From Pseudomonas sp. GM48 (lineage in GTDB: Bacteria > Pseudomonadota > Gammaproteobacteria > Pseudomonadales > Pseudomonadaceae), in assembly GCF_000282335.1 (NCBI RefSeq), contig NZ_AKJM01000182.1:48106-112105 (forward strand): DNA of 64,000 nt. Reading direction: 5' to 3'. The notes under the pieces are model-generated. The model had not been told where the DNA came from. It saw only the letters and a list, made by a program, of their open reading frames with translations, and did not search any database. The stretch's first letter is position 1; each line of letters begins with the position of its first letter. This document shows positions 27,231 to 35,845 of the stretch, piece after piece. Position numbers and translations under genes: made by a program.

Positions 27231-28046
27231 TTACTTCGGATCGAAGGTGCCGAGTGTCAGCTTGGCGTGGGCACCGACGGCAGCGTCCAGAACAGACTTG
27301 AACTCTTGCGCGATCTCTTCACGCTGAACCTCCTCGCCAACCCAACGCAGTTTTAGCACCGGCTGTGCGCCGCTGGTAATGACCGACACGCGGAAAATGA
27401 AGTCGCGAGACTGTAGGCCTTCGAAGGGAACCGCCAAGAACACCAAGTTCGCCGGCAAGGTCTCTTTGCTTCGGGCTTCGATCTGATCCATCGAGCTGCG
27501 GCAGGCGCTGGTCTCGCCTACAGCGTGCTCATTTTCCGAAGACGCTTTGATCGTGATGGTTCGAACAGCGGCGATTGCTTTCACGATGCTCATGATCTCG
27601 CCGGCTTCGCTGGTCGCGCTGAGAACAGTGTTCCAGTCCTCGATCCAGTCGCTCAGATCTTTCTGTGACATGGCGCGTCCGTCGATTGCCTGAACGGCTT
27701 TATAGCCTGCTGTTGGCTTGAGCTTCAGCACGGCGCGGTCGTCGGCGTGGCCCGGCGCCACATCTGTGCCGATATTAAACATCAGCACGCAGGTCATTTC
27801 GTCTTGATCAATGAATCCTTTTGCACCCTGTACGTTGCGGTCGGCTACGTGTGCGCCTAAGTCAGCAAGGGAGCTGGTCGAAAGGGTGCCCCTGAAGCGA
27901 GAGCGGCCTGCCTGGTACTTTTCGAGGTTTACGACCTGGGCGCCGTCGGGCAGAACCACCGTTATTGTTTGGGTCGGAAGCGACTTGCCAGCGGCTTCGA
28001 GTGCGGTATCAGTAATGAGCTGGATAGCTTCTTTGGTGAGGGACAT
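27231..28046 (-). CDS. YfdQ-like prophage protein (DUF2303)
   Basis: This 271-residue protein matches the DUF2303/YfdQ family in length and pattern (an early LPDG..VVNLEKYQ.GR.RFRG segment, and FDPK near the end). These proteins are found in the early region of lambdoid and Pseudomonas prophages next to YfdP-like genes, as here. Function unknown, possibly linked to phage recombination. The gene lies 26 bases downstream of the YfdP-like gene on the same strand. Confidence 0.7.
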   Translation of the reverse strand: MSLTKEAIQLITDTALEAAGKSLPTQTITVVLPDGAQVVNLEKYQAGRSRFRGTLSTSSLADLGAHVADRNVQGAKGFIDQDEMTCVLMFNIGTDVAPGHADDRAVLKLKPTAGYKAVQAIDGRAMSQKDLSDWIEDWNTVLSATSEAGEIMSIVKAIAAVRTITIKASSENEHAVGETSACRSSMDQIEARSKETLPANLVFLAVPFEGLQSRDFIFRVSVITSGAQPVLKLRWVGEEVQREEIAQEFKSVLDAAVGAHAKLTLGTFDPK

Positions 28047-28072
28047 TCGCTAGTTCCTTTGGGGGTAGGGGG

Positions 28073-28420
28073 TTAGGTGCGGGGAACGATTGGAGCTTGT
28101 TCGCGGGTGAACAGTTGGTCGTGTTTCTCGGCAAACAGCGAAATCTTGCCGCCAGAACCGACGTGCATCGGTGTGTCCAAACTGGTGTTCTCGCTGCGGG
28201 TACCGCGCTTGGTCGGCACTTTGTAGTCAAGCTTGTGCTTGATCTTCACCTGGCTCGATTCGCCGATCTGGCTGAAGTCCAGGGTGATCACCAACTTGCC
28301 GGTCTTGCCGTGGTCAACGACCCCAGCAGCTACTTCGGAAAGGGCGTGGCCGATCTGGCTGGCGAAAGCGCCGCCGTTGAGTTCTTCGAGGAACTCGGCA
28401 GTATCTGTTGCAATTGGCAT
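28073..28420 (-). CDS. YfdP-like prophage protein
   Basis: 115 residues, upstream of and cotranscribed with the YfdQ-like gene. It has an EFLEELNGGAFASQIG start and a beta-rich centre (GKTGKLVITLDF, VKIKHKLDYKVP). The pairing with DUF2303 is the main support. Function unknown. Confidence 0.6.
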   Translation of the reverse strand: MPIATDTAEFLEELNGGAFASQIGHALSEVAAGVVDHGKTGKLVITLDFSQIGESSQVKIKHKLDYKVPTKRGTRSENTSLDTPMHVGSGGKISLFAEKHDQLFTREQAPIVPRT

Positions 28421-28437
28421 AGCGGTAACCTCGGGTA

Positions 28438-28468
28438 GGCGCCGCCCTCCGTTACCGGATGCGGTGGC
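28438..28468. repeat. Short repeat, first copy (second at 29288-29318)
   Basis: GGCGCCGCCCTCCGTTACCGG at the start recurs with one change near 29288. Each copy precedes a plus-strand phage gene (28532 and 29374), so it may be a shared control element or a duplicated end. Confidence 0.35.
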
Positions 28469-28531
28469 GTGAAGTGTGTTTGTAGGCTATTGGTTGATTG
28501 CCCGGCATGGAGCCGGATCAAGGAGAGCGGT

Positions 28532-29038
28532 ATGGACTTTGCGGAACAGAGTGAAGTGTCACAGTCCCTTCGGGTCGTCCACGGACTTTTAAGCAGTGGG
28601 ATATTTCATCCTCAGAACGCCGGCCACGTGTTTTTCAGATCAGCTTTCATTGACTCGCTAATATCTCTTCGTGCGCTCATGTACAAATCTGAGCGTTACG
28701 CAAAACGCATTTCTTTTAATGACGATGTCTTGGTCGCGGACAAGGTCAAAGATGTAACCGATTTGATCAAATACGTTCGTGACGCCGTCTGCCACCCTGA
28801 TTCGGACAATCACAAGATCGAAGGCGGAAGCATTGCTACTTTCAATGTGATTTTTGGGAAGGGCTGCTTAATGCAAATAGGCGATTTCAGGCAAGAGTCG
28901 ATATACGAAGATGACATCTACTTCACTTTTGGCGGCCAGGGTATTTACCTTAAAAGACATATCATTCGGGCCTACAAAGAGGCAAAGGAGAACCTGATGC
29001 CTCTCATTGACGAATGGCAGCGCCCACGGGACCTTTGA
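28532..29038 (+). CDS. Hypothetical prophage protein, 168 residues
   Basis: The ATG at 28532 follows AAGGAG and is preferred over the longer frame from 28469. Residues 1-100 are helical (SQSLRVVHGLLSSGIF, FIDSLISLRALMYK, VTDLIKYVRDAVCHPDSDNH) and end in a beta segment. A YVRDAVCH-type helix recalls HEPN-like or abortive-infection proteins, but the RX4-6H motif is not clear. It faces away from the YfdP-like gene. Function unknown. Confidence 0.6.
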   Translation: MDFAEQSEVSQSLRVVHGLLSSGIFHPQNAGHVFFRSAFIDSLISLRALMYKSERYAKRISFNDDVLVADKVKDVTDLIKYVRDAVCHPDSDNHKIEGGSIATFNVIFGKGCLMQIGDFRQESIYEDDIYFTFGGQGIYLKRHIIRAYKEAKENLMPLIDEWQRPRDL

Positions 29039-29076
29039 AAGGTCACATCAATACTCGATGAAATTGGCAGGGTTGA

Positions 29077-29265
29077 TCAGATCTCGCTACCGGTCTTTGC
29101 AAACTTCTCAAGCTGTCTCGACCACTTTTCATTAACAACGATTTCAGGTCGCGACATGATGGCGAAGCGGGTGGATTCTTCAGCGGGCGCGAAGGCTAGG
29201 TTGATCAGGAACGTGGACACCGTCTCCCGCCATTCCTCGAAGTCGTGGCGCTCGCCCAGTACTTG
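29077..29265 (-). pseudogene. C-terminal fragment of an unidentified prophage gene
   Basis: On the minus strand a coherent reading, LGERHDFEEWRETVSTFLIN then LAFAPAEESTRFAIMSRPEI, runs to TGA at 29077-29079. It has no start, and its front is lost at the short repeat near 29288. The composition is protein-like, but I do not recognise it. Confidence 0.4.
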
Positions 29266-29373
29266 TCAGCCACAACTCAGCAATCTGGCGCCGCCCTCCG
29301 TGACCGGATGCGACAGTGGTAAAGGCGGGGGAGTAGTGTTTGATGGCAGCTTTGTTTATCGGAGGGATTGCCG

Positions 29374-29958
29374 GTGAAGGTCGTAAAAAAACGAGGAGCC
29401 ACCCTTGCACTCCTAACACTCTTGAGCGTTTGGATTTTTGCGCTCGGGACATCGCTGTTATGGGCGGTAGTAGGGGTTTGCAAGTATTACGGAATGGAGC
29501 TTAAGGGCGGCGATTGGGTGCAGGCAGCTGCTTCGCTAACCGGAGTAGGAGCAGCGATTTTCATAGCTAACTCGCAGATGCGGCGCGATATAAATAAAAG
29601 CAGGTCAACGGATGAAGTGGCTCTGGCTGCACTATCTCAAATTGCAGTTCTATCGAGGCTTTACGTTGAGCGGCTCTATCACGCGGTTTCGCCTAATAAT
29701 AGGAGCCAGTGGCATGTTGAACAGGTACAGAGCATGCACCGAACCCTCATGGGCATTGACGTGTTAACGCTACCCAACAAAAATATGGTTGATTACGTGA
29801 TCCAGCTTAGAGGGATGCTTGAGTACGCTCTGCATAAAGCAGAGGAAACGGTCAACTTGATGGACAACGCGTCTGCCATGGAGGCCAAGGAGCAGATAAA
29901 CGCTGCTGCGCTGATCATCCAAGGTGTGGTCATCAACTTGCAACTCTTGGATGAATGA
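29374..29958 (+). CDS. Membrane protein, 194 residues
   Basis: The GTG at 29374 has GGAGGG at proper spacing; the TTG at 29368 is too close. Two hydrophobic segments (about residues 9-36 and 45-62, ending in FIANSQMRR) anchor a cytoplasmic helical domain of 130 residues. I do not recognise the family. Its position at the prophage edge suggests either a moron gene or the first chromosomal gene. Confidence 0.6.
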   Translation: MKVVKKRGATLALLTLLSVWIFALGTSLLWAVVGVCKYYGMELKGGDWVQAAASLTGVGAAIFIANSQMRRDINKSRSTDEVALAALSQIAVLSRLYVERLYHAVSPNNRSQWHVEQVQSMHRTLMGIDVLTLPNKNMVDYVIQLRGMLEYALHKAEETVNLMDNASAMEAKEQINAAALIIQGVVINLQLLDE

Positions 29959-30214
29959 CTTCATCCCCCGGGTCTTGTTGAATCATCAACATGCTTTTGT
30001 GATGGAAAATCCGCGACACGTTTTCCGGGATTACGTATTCGTGTCGCGGCGGGCTCAACAGCGGGGCGGACTTTTGAGGCCCTAACGTATGAAGATGATG
30101 AATCATCAGCGTGATCGCTTCGCCCTGTTCATCGATTCCGCTCCAGTCCATCAGCTCAACAAGGGCTTGGCGCGTGCCGGGCAGGCGGGATTGACCATCA
30201 GCAACTGAATGCAC
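29933..30214 (-). CDS. Hypothetical protein fragment
   Basis: The minus-strand frame reads TRQALVELMDWSGIDEQGEA, ITLMIHHLHTLGPQ, SPPRHEYVIPENVSRIFHHK and MLMIQQDPGDEV before TGA. The phrasing is protein-like, so I think it is real coding sequence. Its front overlaps the broken start of the flavin oxidase at 30186, so the N-terminus may be replaced by a junction. Function unknown. Confidence 0.45.
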   Translation of the reverse strand: MHSVADGQSRLPGTRQALVELMDWSGIDEQGEAITLMIHHLHTLGPQKSAPLLSPPRHEYVIPENVSRIFHHKSMLMIQQDPGDEVIHPRVAS

Positions 30215-31008
30215 AACAGATTACGCAGATGTTTCCGGCCTTTCGGGTGCAGCCAGACATGGAAGGTATTGTCGAGGAAGGCGCTTACACGATTGCAGCC
30301 GACGCCAGCAGGCTGCACATGCTCAATCTTGCCGTGCGTAGTGGTGCCCAGATTCGTTTCGGAAGCCATGTTCTTGAAATACATCGCAGCGAAGGCAGGC
30401 TTTTGATTCGATTGTCTGATGGCGAGGTCATCGAGACGGAGCGGGTCGTGCTAGCGACCGGCTGCACCTTGACCGATAGTTTGATCCCCGACTTGGCCGG
30501 ATTGTTGCGCCCTAAAAGCGTTCCGATTTATTGGTTCAGTCCCAGGCCGGGCAGCGCCGACAGCTTCAAGAATTTTCCGGCTTTCCTGTATGAACTCTCC
30601 GATGGCCGCTTGCTGTACGGTACCCCGCAGATCACTGAGACCGAGCCCGGGATCAAGATAGGTTTTCATAACAGTCAGCAAACGGATCTGGATATGGCTA
30701 CCCAACTGGAGCCCGTCAGCCGCTCGGCAAGGGAGGAAATCGCCGAGTGTGTGGCAGCGCTTTTTCCGTCCCTGGACCCAACGCCCTATGCCGCTAAAAA
30801 ATGCGTCTACACCATGAGCCCGGATGAGTCGTTTATCCTGGGGGAGTCGACTCAACTGCCGGGTGTGCTCTATGTGTCTGCATGTTCGGGGCACGGTTTT
30901 AAATTCGCAACGGGGTTGGGGGAGTGGCTGTCCTGGGCGGTTCTTGGCGAGTCGCTGCAGCACATTGCCCCGGCTTTCTCCAAAGCTCGCTTCGATAAGG
31001 CCGGGTGA
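30186..31008 (+). pseudogene. 5'-truncated sarcosine-oxidase-like flavoprotein
   Basis: The first visible codons (GIDHQQLNAQQITQMFPAF) belong to the middle of a DAO-family amine oxidase. The N-terminal GxGxxG FAD-binding fold is absent. The rest is well preserved: substrate domain, KKCVYTMSPDESFILG with the cysteine that carries covalent FAD in monomeric sarcosine oxidase, and SACSGHGFKFATGLGEW. Without the dinucleotide fold it cannot bind FAD normally, so it is probably dead. A late ATG at 30229 could still be used. It may once have belonged to the biosynthetic cluster to the right. Confidence 0.75.
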
Positions 31009-31012
31009 GCTG

Positions 31013-31960
31013 TCACTGGTCTGGGTGCGGTCTGTTTTTGCTGTCAGTGATTGATTGGAGCTGACTGGTCAGCACCTGGCAGCAATGCCTCAACGAGCTG
31101 ATGAAATTGTCGACCAGCGGCGAATAGGGGCGATGCTGCGGGCGAACAACACTGACGGTGTACGGAATGGAAAGTGACAGCCCGCGAATGGTCAGCCCAA
31201 GTTTGGCGTAGGCCAGTGCTGTGAGCGGGTTGATGATTGCGATGCCGACCCCTAGGGCCACCGTCGCGCAGACTGCCGCTGCGCTGTGCGTTTCAACGAC
31301 CAACTGTCTTTTGATTCCGAGGCTGTCGAAAAAACTGTCGATCTTGTTGCGATAGGGGTCGTTGGTCGCCAGAGAAATAAAGTGTTCGCCTTCAAAGTCC
31401 TCGGGGAACAGGACGGCTTTTTCACACAGTCGGTGGTCGGTGGGCAAGATGCAGACAATGTCCGACGTGAAGATGGTCTCCAGGTCTGTGCCACGGGGGG
31501 CAGCAGTGTCCTCGATAAGCCCCAGATCAAAGCGCTGTGAAGAAAGCCACTCGTTGAGCAGGGGAGAGTCCTGGGGAGTGATGCTGACTCCCACTCCGGG
31601 GTATTGATCGAGGAAATGTTTGCAGACAGTGGGCGCCACGGCCTGGGAGAAAGCAGGCAGGCAAACGATGGTGATTTGCCCGTGCTTGTACTGGCGAATG
31701 GCGTCAGCCGCTTTGGCTATCCGCTCAAGGCCAAAATAAGCCCTTTTGACTTCGTCGAAGAGCATCAGCGCTTGTTCGGTCGGGATCAGTTTGGCATTGG
31801 CGCGTTTGAACAACGTCAACTGGGTCACCGACTCAAGCCTGCCCAGCTCTCGGCTGATTGTCGGCTGTGAGGTGCGCAGCAGGGCTGCGGCGGCTGTCGC
31901 GCTACCTGTCGTCATGACCGCCCAGAAGATCTCGATATGCCTGAAGTTCAACGTTGCCAT
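31013..31960 (-). CDS. LysR-family transcriptional regulator (cluster edge)
   Basis: 315 residues with an N-terminal winged helix (FRHIEIFWAVMTTGSATAAA, TSQPTISRELGRLE) and a C-terminal periplasmic-binding-like effector domain. It is divergent from the aldo/keto reductase gene at 32114, so it probably controls that operon and itself from the 150-base gap. A dyad TATC-N11-GATA lies at 31998-32016. The effector is unknown. Confidence 0.88.
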   Translation of the reverse strand: MATLNFRHIEIFWAVMTTGSATAAAALLRTSQPTISRELGRLESVTQLTLFKRANAKLIPTEQALMLFDEVKRAYFGLERIAKAADAIRQYKHGQITIVCLPAFSQAVAPTVCKHFLDQYPGVGVSITPQDSPLLNEWLSSQRFDLGLIEDTAAPRGTDLETIFTSDIVCILPTDHRLCEKAVLFPEDFEGEHFISLATNDPYRNKIDSFFDSLGIKRQLVVETHSAAAVCATVALGVGIAIINPLTALAYAKLGLTIRGLSLSIPYTVSVVRPQHRPYSPLVDNFISSLRHCCQVLTSQLQSITDSKNRPHPDQ

Positions 31961-31997
31961 GGCGATCCTTGCCTCAGTGATGGGGAGGGTTTAACCA

Positions 31998-32016
31998 TAT
32001 CAGATATGAATCGATA
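31998..32016. promoter_or_regulatory. Candidate LysR operator dyad
   Basis: TATC, eleven bases, GATA in the divergent gap between the LysR gene and the seven-gene operon. LysR proteins often bind such interrupted dyads, although the spacing is not the classical T-N11-A. Confidence 0.4.
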
Positions 32017-32113
32017 CTGAGTAAATTGATATTTTTAATCTGACTGTACGTTGCAGATAATAGCCAGCAAGCAAGTTCAGTACTTAAGCAAGTGCTCTGG
32101 ATTATTGGTGGTT

Positions 32114-33109
32114 ATGGATAACACGATGAATTACAGAACGTTTGGCAGGCTTGGCTGGAAAGTCAGTGAAGTGGGTTATGGCATGTGGGGCATTGCTGGC
32201 GGCGAAGGAGGCTGGACCGGCTCTGCCGATGAACAAGGCATGCAGGCTCTGCAACTGGCTGTCGATAAAGGCTGCAACTTTTTCGATACCGCATGGATAT
32301 ATGGCCGTGGGCACAGCGAACACATGCTGGGCCGAGTGCTCAAGAGCAATCCCGATAAAAAGATTGTCGTTGCCACAAAGATTCCACCAAAGAACAGGGA
32401 GTGGCCTTCCAAACGAGGCGATCGGCTCAATGATGTTTTCCCCTCCGATCATATTCGAGAGTTTGTTGATAAGAGTCTGAACAATCTGGGAATGCACTCT
32501 ATTGACTTGATGCAGTTTCATGTCTGGGAAGACGACTGGGCACAAGATGAAAGCTGGATGCGGGTGATTGATGACCTGAAGTCTCAGAAGGTTATTCAAG
32601 GCATCGGCATCAGTGTTAATCGGTGGGAGCCTGACAATGTCATCAAGACACTGGAGACGGGATTGATTGACAGCGTTCAGGTTATTTACAACATCTTTGA
32701 CCAGGCCCCCACGGACCACCTTATTCCTGCCTGCAAAAAACACAATGTGGGCGTGATCGCCAGGGTGCCGTTCGACGAGGGGTCCTTGACGGGGGTATTG
32801 ACGAAAGAAACCGTGTGGCCGGAAGGCGATTGGCGTAACAGTTACTTTGTTCCGGAGAACCTGCACGCCACCGTCGATAGAGTCGAGGTGTTGAAAAAAG
32901 ACATTCCCGAGGGAGTGTCACTGGCTGAGTGTGCATTGCGCTTCATCCTTTCGAATCCGGACATTCATACGGTTATCCCCGGCATGCGGGCGATAAGGAA
33001 CCTTTCGCAGAACCTGGCGTGTTCATCCAAAGGTCCATTGGACGCCGAACTTCTGCAGCGTCTTGCAGGTCATCGCTGGGACCGAACGCCGACAGAGTGG
33101 TCGCAATAA
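32114..33109 (+). CDS. Aldo/keto reductase (cluster gene 1)
   Basis: 331-residue NADPH-dependent carbonyl reductase with the tetrad Asp58, Tyr63, Lys89 and His136 (FFDTAWIYG, VATKI, QFHVW). The MDNTMNYRTFGRLG start at 32114 is chosen; 32126 is possible, and the frame upstream of 32114 is unlikely. It is the first gene of a seven-gene run with gaps of 30-80 bases. In this setting it could reduce the aldehyde released by the adenylation-reductase protein at 37926 to an alcohol. That step is inference. Confidence 0.85.
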   Translation: MDNTMNYRTFGRLGWKVSEVGYGMWGIAGGEGGWTGSADEQGMQALQLAVDKGCNFFDTAWIYGRGHSEHMLGRVLKSNPDKKIVVATKIPPKNREWPSKRGDRLNDVFPSDHIREFVDKSLNNLGMHSIDLMQFHVWEDDWAQDESWMRVIDDLKSQKVIQGIGISVNRWEPDNVIKTLETGLIDSVQVIYNIFDQAPTDHLIPACKKHNVGVIARVPFDEGSLTGVLTKETVWPEGDWRNSYFVPENLHATVDRVEVLKKDIPEGVSLAECALRFILSNPDIHTVIPGMRAIRNLSQNLACSSKGPLDAELLQRLAGHRWDRTPTEWSQ

Positions 33110-33151
33110 CATTTCTTACGAAGTGTCTTCTATCTTGATCAAGGGAATGTC

Positions 33152-34327
33152 ATGAAAATTTCAGAGTTGAAGAACCGCAAAGTAGGCGTGTGCTCATCGG
33201 GTGGCCTGGTCAGTCTGTTCATCAGCCAGCTACTCGAGAATGAGCAAATTGATTTCGAGCAGTTCATTGTTGATATCGGCCAGCCCAATGAAGAGGCCCA
33301 TCAATTCTGTACCCGTAATATCGATCTGCTCAATGCCGCCCATGTTGTCGACTTGAAGGAAGATATGGCGACTGAATGCCTGAACGCTGTCAGGGCGCAG
33401 GCGCATTACGATGGTGGCTACTGGAACACCACCGGCATTGCCCGTGCCGTCACCGTCAAGGGGCTGGTCGCGGCGCTTGGCGCCAAGGGATGCAACGTCC
33501 TGGCCCACGGAGCCGTACACGGTGGCAACGACGAATTTCGCTTCACCTATTACCTGAATATGTTTGCCCCGCAGATCATGCCCTATTCGCCGTGGCAGGA
33601 CAGTGCGACGGCTGAACGCTTCAAGACCCGTAGCGATATGGGCCGGGCGGTAATAGACAAGAACGAACAGTTGTTGCGTGACAAGGCAGCCCATTCGATC
33701 GATGCCAATCTCGGCGGCGTGTCCCATGAGAGTGTTGAGCTTGAGTCCATTGCCAACTCCCCGGACAGCGTCCAGCCAATCATGGGGGTGCGCCCGGAGC
33801 AGGCGCCCGCACAGGTAGAACGTTGCACCATCCGGTTCGAAAAAGGTTACCCGGTGGAAATCAACGGCAAGGTCCTGTCCCATTATGAAGTGGTGGCGTT
33901 GGCCAACGAAATCGCCGGGCGCAATGGTGTCGTGATCAAGGCAGTGCTCGAGAATCGAATGAATGGCACGAAAGGGCGGGGCACGTATGAGTCACCCGGT
34001 CTGGATTTGATCGCCACGGCATTGAAGAGCCTTTATCAGGCGACTGTCGATAAAGACTCCTGGGAAGTCTTGCGTTTCAGTTCGACGTTCATTGCCCGGC
34101 AGACGTATGCCGGTCGTTTGTACGATCCGGCCACTCAGGCGGCCTTCAAAGCGGTGAATGAGTTAGTGCAATGGGCCGATGGTTATGTGGACGTGAAGTT
34201 ATACAAGGGCAGCTATCTGGTTGACCGTGTTTACAACTACAGCCGGAATCGATTCACGGCGCAGCAGTATCGCTTTGCCCATGGCGGGCAACGCTGGATC
34301 ACCGAAAACATCCTTGAATCTGCCTGA
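33152..34327 (+). CDS. Argininosuccinate-synthase-like protein with altered ATP loop (cluster gene 2)
   Basis: 391 residues, homologous along its length to ArgG. It keeps SIDANLGGVSHES, AHGAVHGGNDEFRF, and the C-terminal KLYKG..V segment. ArgG joins citrulline and aspartate using ATP. The N-terminal pyrophosphatase loop, normally SGGLDTS, reads SGGLVSL (residues 16-22), so the conserved Asp and two hydroxyl residues are lost. Thus it is not the housekeeping arginine enzyme. It may act on another ureido or amide substrate, or have lost adenylating activity. AAGGGA precedes the ATG. A biosynthetic role in the cluster is inference. Confidence 0.8.
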   Translation: MKISELKNRKVGVCSSGGLVSLFISQLLENEQIDFEQFIVDIGQPNEEAHQFCTRNIDLLNAAHVVDLKEDMATECLNAVRAQAHYDGGYWNTTGIARAVTVKGLVAALGAKGCNVLAHGAVHGGNDEFRFTYYLNMFAPQIMPYSPWQDSATAERFKTRSDMGRAVIDKNEQLLRDKAAHSIDANLGGVSHESVELESIANSPDSVQPIMGVRPEQAPAQVERCTIRFEKGYPVEINGKVLSHYEVVALANEIAGRNGVVIKAVLENRMNGTKGRGTYESPGLDLIATALKSLYQATVDKDSWEVLRFSSTFIARQTYAGRLYDPATQAAFKAVNELVQWADGYVDVKLYKGSYLVDRVYNYSRNRFTAQQYRFAHGGQRWITENILESA

Positions 34328-34404
34328 TCCGACTGACGATTCACATGAGCGCAGGGATACCTTTGCTGTGCTCTTTCAGTTACCCGAGCTGAGCGATCAA
34401 GGGA

Positions 34405-35124
34405 ATGACAAACAAGTTAGTGATCTTGTGGGCGCCGCCGCGCTCGCTGTCAACGGCGTTCGTGCGAATGATTGAAGCCAGGGGCGATTTCACGGTACTG
34501 CATGAGCCGTTGTGCGATTTGGCTGCCGGTCATGTTTTTACCCATGAAGTACAGGGTGAAACGCACCGGATAGATTCGCCGGACAGGTTGTTCGCGCACG
34601 TCAGAACGTTATTGGACAAGGGCAATGTGTTCATTAAAGACACCTGCGAATTTTCTTATGCAGGGTTTATCGATGAAGGTGCTTATCCGGACGACGCGCA
34701 CCATGTGTTCATGATCAGAAACCCCGAGCAAGTCATCAACTCGCACTATGCAATGAACCCGCAGTTGACCTCACAACAAGTCGGCTACCAGCACCTTGAT
34801 GCGTTGTACTGCGCCGCCAGAGCGAGAGGCGTACATGATCCGGTCATTGTCGATGCCAACCAGTTAGTGCTGGCTCCACAAAACGTTATCGCGGACTTTT
34901 GCCGCAAAGTAGGCATTGAACAAAAACCCGAATCCTTGCAGTGGGAACCCGGTCATCGCCGAGTGTGGGAGCGCACTCGGCACTGGCATGAAGATGCGGC
35001 CCAGAGCACCTCCATAAGACCGGTCAGCAAGCACTATGCGGTACGTGTCGATAACGACCCGCGCTTGAAGTCCTTCTATGACGACAACCTGGTTGTCTAC
35101 AAGAAGTTCCTGTCTTACCTGTGA
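34405..35124 (+). CDS. PAPS-dependent sulfotransferase-like protein (cluster gene 3)
   Basis: 239 residues. The N-terminal APPRSLSTAF (residues 10-19) is the 5'-phosphosulfate loop, and FMIRNPEQVINSHY (about 105-120) the 3'-phosphate motif, of the sulfotransferase family that moves sulfate from PAPS to alcohols or amines. An APS kinase gene follows 47 bases later and would supply PAPS, which strengthens the assignment. The acceptor is unknown; a cluster-made amino alcohol is one possibility. Confidence 0.8.
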   Translation: MTNKLVILWAPPRSLSTAFVRMIEARGDFTVLHEPLCDLAAGHVFTHEVQGETHRIDSPDRLFAHVRTLLDKGNVFIKDTCEFSYAGFIDEGAYPDDAHHVFMIRNPEQVINSHYAMNPQLTSQQVGYQHLDALYCAARARGVHDPVIVDANQLVLAPQNVIADFCRKVGIEQKPESLQWEPGHRRVWERTRHWHEDAAQSTSIRPVSKHYAVRVDNDPRLKSFYDDNLVVYKKFLSYL

Positions 35125-35171
35125 TGTTCAAACTGAGTCGAGACGCTGTTTCGTTTTGAGTGAGGCGCTGT

Positions 35172-35765
35172 ATGTCGAAAAATCTTGGCTGGCACGCTGG
35201 AGCGATCCTGCCGCACATGCGTTCGCGGCAATTACGTCAGCAGCCTTGCGCCTTGTGGTTCACGGGCCTCAGCGGGGCCGGCAAGAGCACAGTAGCGAGG
35301 CTGGTGGAGGTGAAGTTGTTCGAGTTGGGGTACGTCACGGTGGTGCTCGATGGCGACAACATTCGCCATGGCTTGTGCCGTGACCTGGGGTTCAGCGCCG
35401 ATGACCGTATTGAAAATATCCGGCGCGTGGGGGAAGTCACCAAGCTGTTTCTGGACAGTGGAATCATTGTCCTCGCGGCGCTGATATCGCCCTTCGAACA
35501 GGACCGCAGTACGGTTCGGACGTTGCTGGGAACGGACTTCATCGAAGTCTTCGTCGACACCCCGTTGGCGGTGTGTGAACGGCGTGATCCCAAAGGGCTG
35601 TATAGCAAGGCCAGGAAGGGTGAAATCACGAATTTCACCGGCATAGACTCGCCATACGAACGCCCCGTGGCCCCCGATATCCTGATCGGAGGGACATCGC
35701 AGAGCCCTGAGAGCAGTGCCGACAGCGTTATTGCTTATTTGCACGAGAGCGGCAGGTTGAATTGA
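35172..35765 (+). CDS. cysC: Adenylylsulfate (APS) kinase (cluster gene 4)
   Basis: 197 residues. It phosphorylates adenylylsulfate to PAPS. The P-loop TGLSGAGKST spans residues 31-40, followed by DGDNIRHGLCRDLGFS, the lid region RRDPKGLYSKARKGEI and FTGIDSPYE, all as in CysC. The ATG at 35172 is preferred to the GTG 12 bases earlier. In Pseudomonas the general APS kinase is usually fused to CysN, so a separate cysC inside a gene cluster points to dedicated PAPS supply for the sulfotransferase just upstream. Confidence 0.9.
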   Translation: MSKNLGWHAGAILPHMRSRQLRQQPCALWFTGLSGAGKSTVARLVEVKLFELGYVTVVLDGDNIRHGLCRDLGFSADDRIENIRRVGEVTKLFLDSGIIVLAALISPFEQDRSTVRTLLGTDFIEVFVDTPLAVCERRDPKGLYSKARKGEITNFTGIDSPYERPVAPDILIGGTSQSPESSADSVIAYLHESGRLN

Positions 35766-35845
35766 TTTGTCGACGCGTCGCCGTACGACTGACATTAAAA
35801 AACATGCAATGACTTTTTAACTGCCGGGTTTTCAGAGAGGTTCGA

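Noticed and set aside
33152..34327. Housekeeping argG
   Set aside because: The altered ATP loop and the cluster context argue against the arginine-pathway enzyme.
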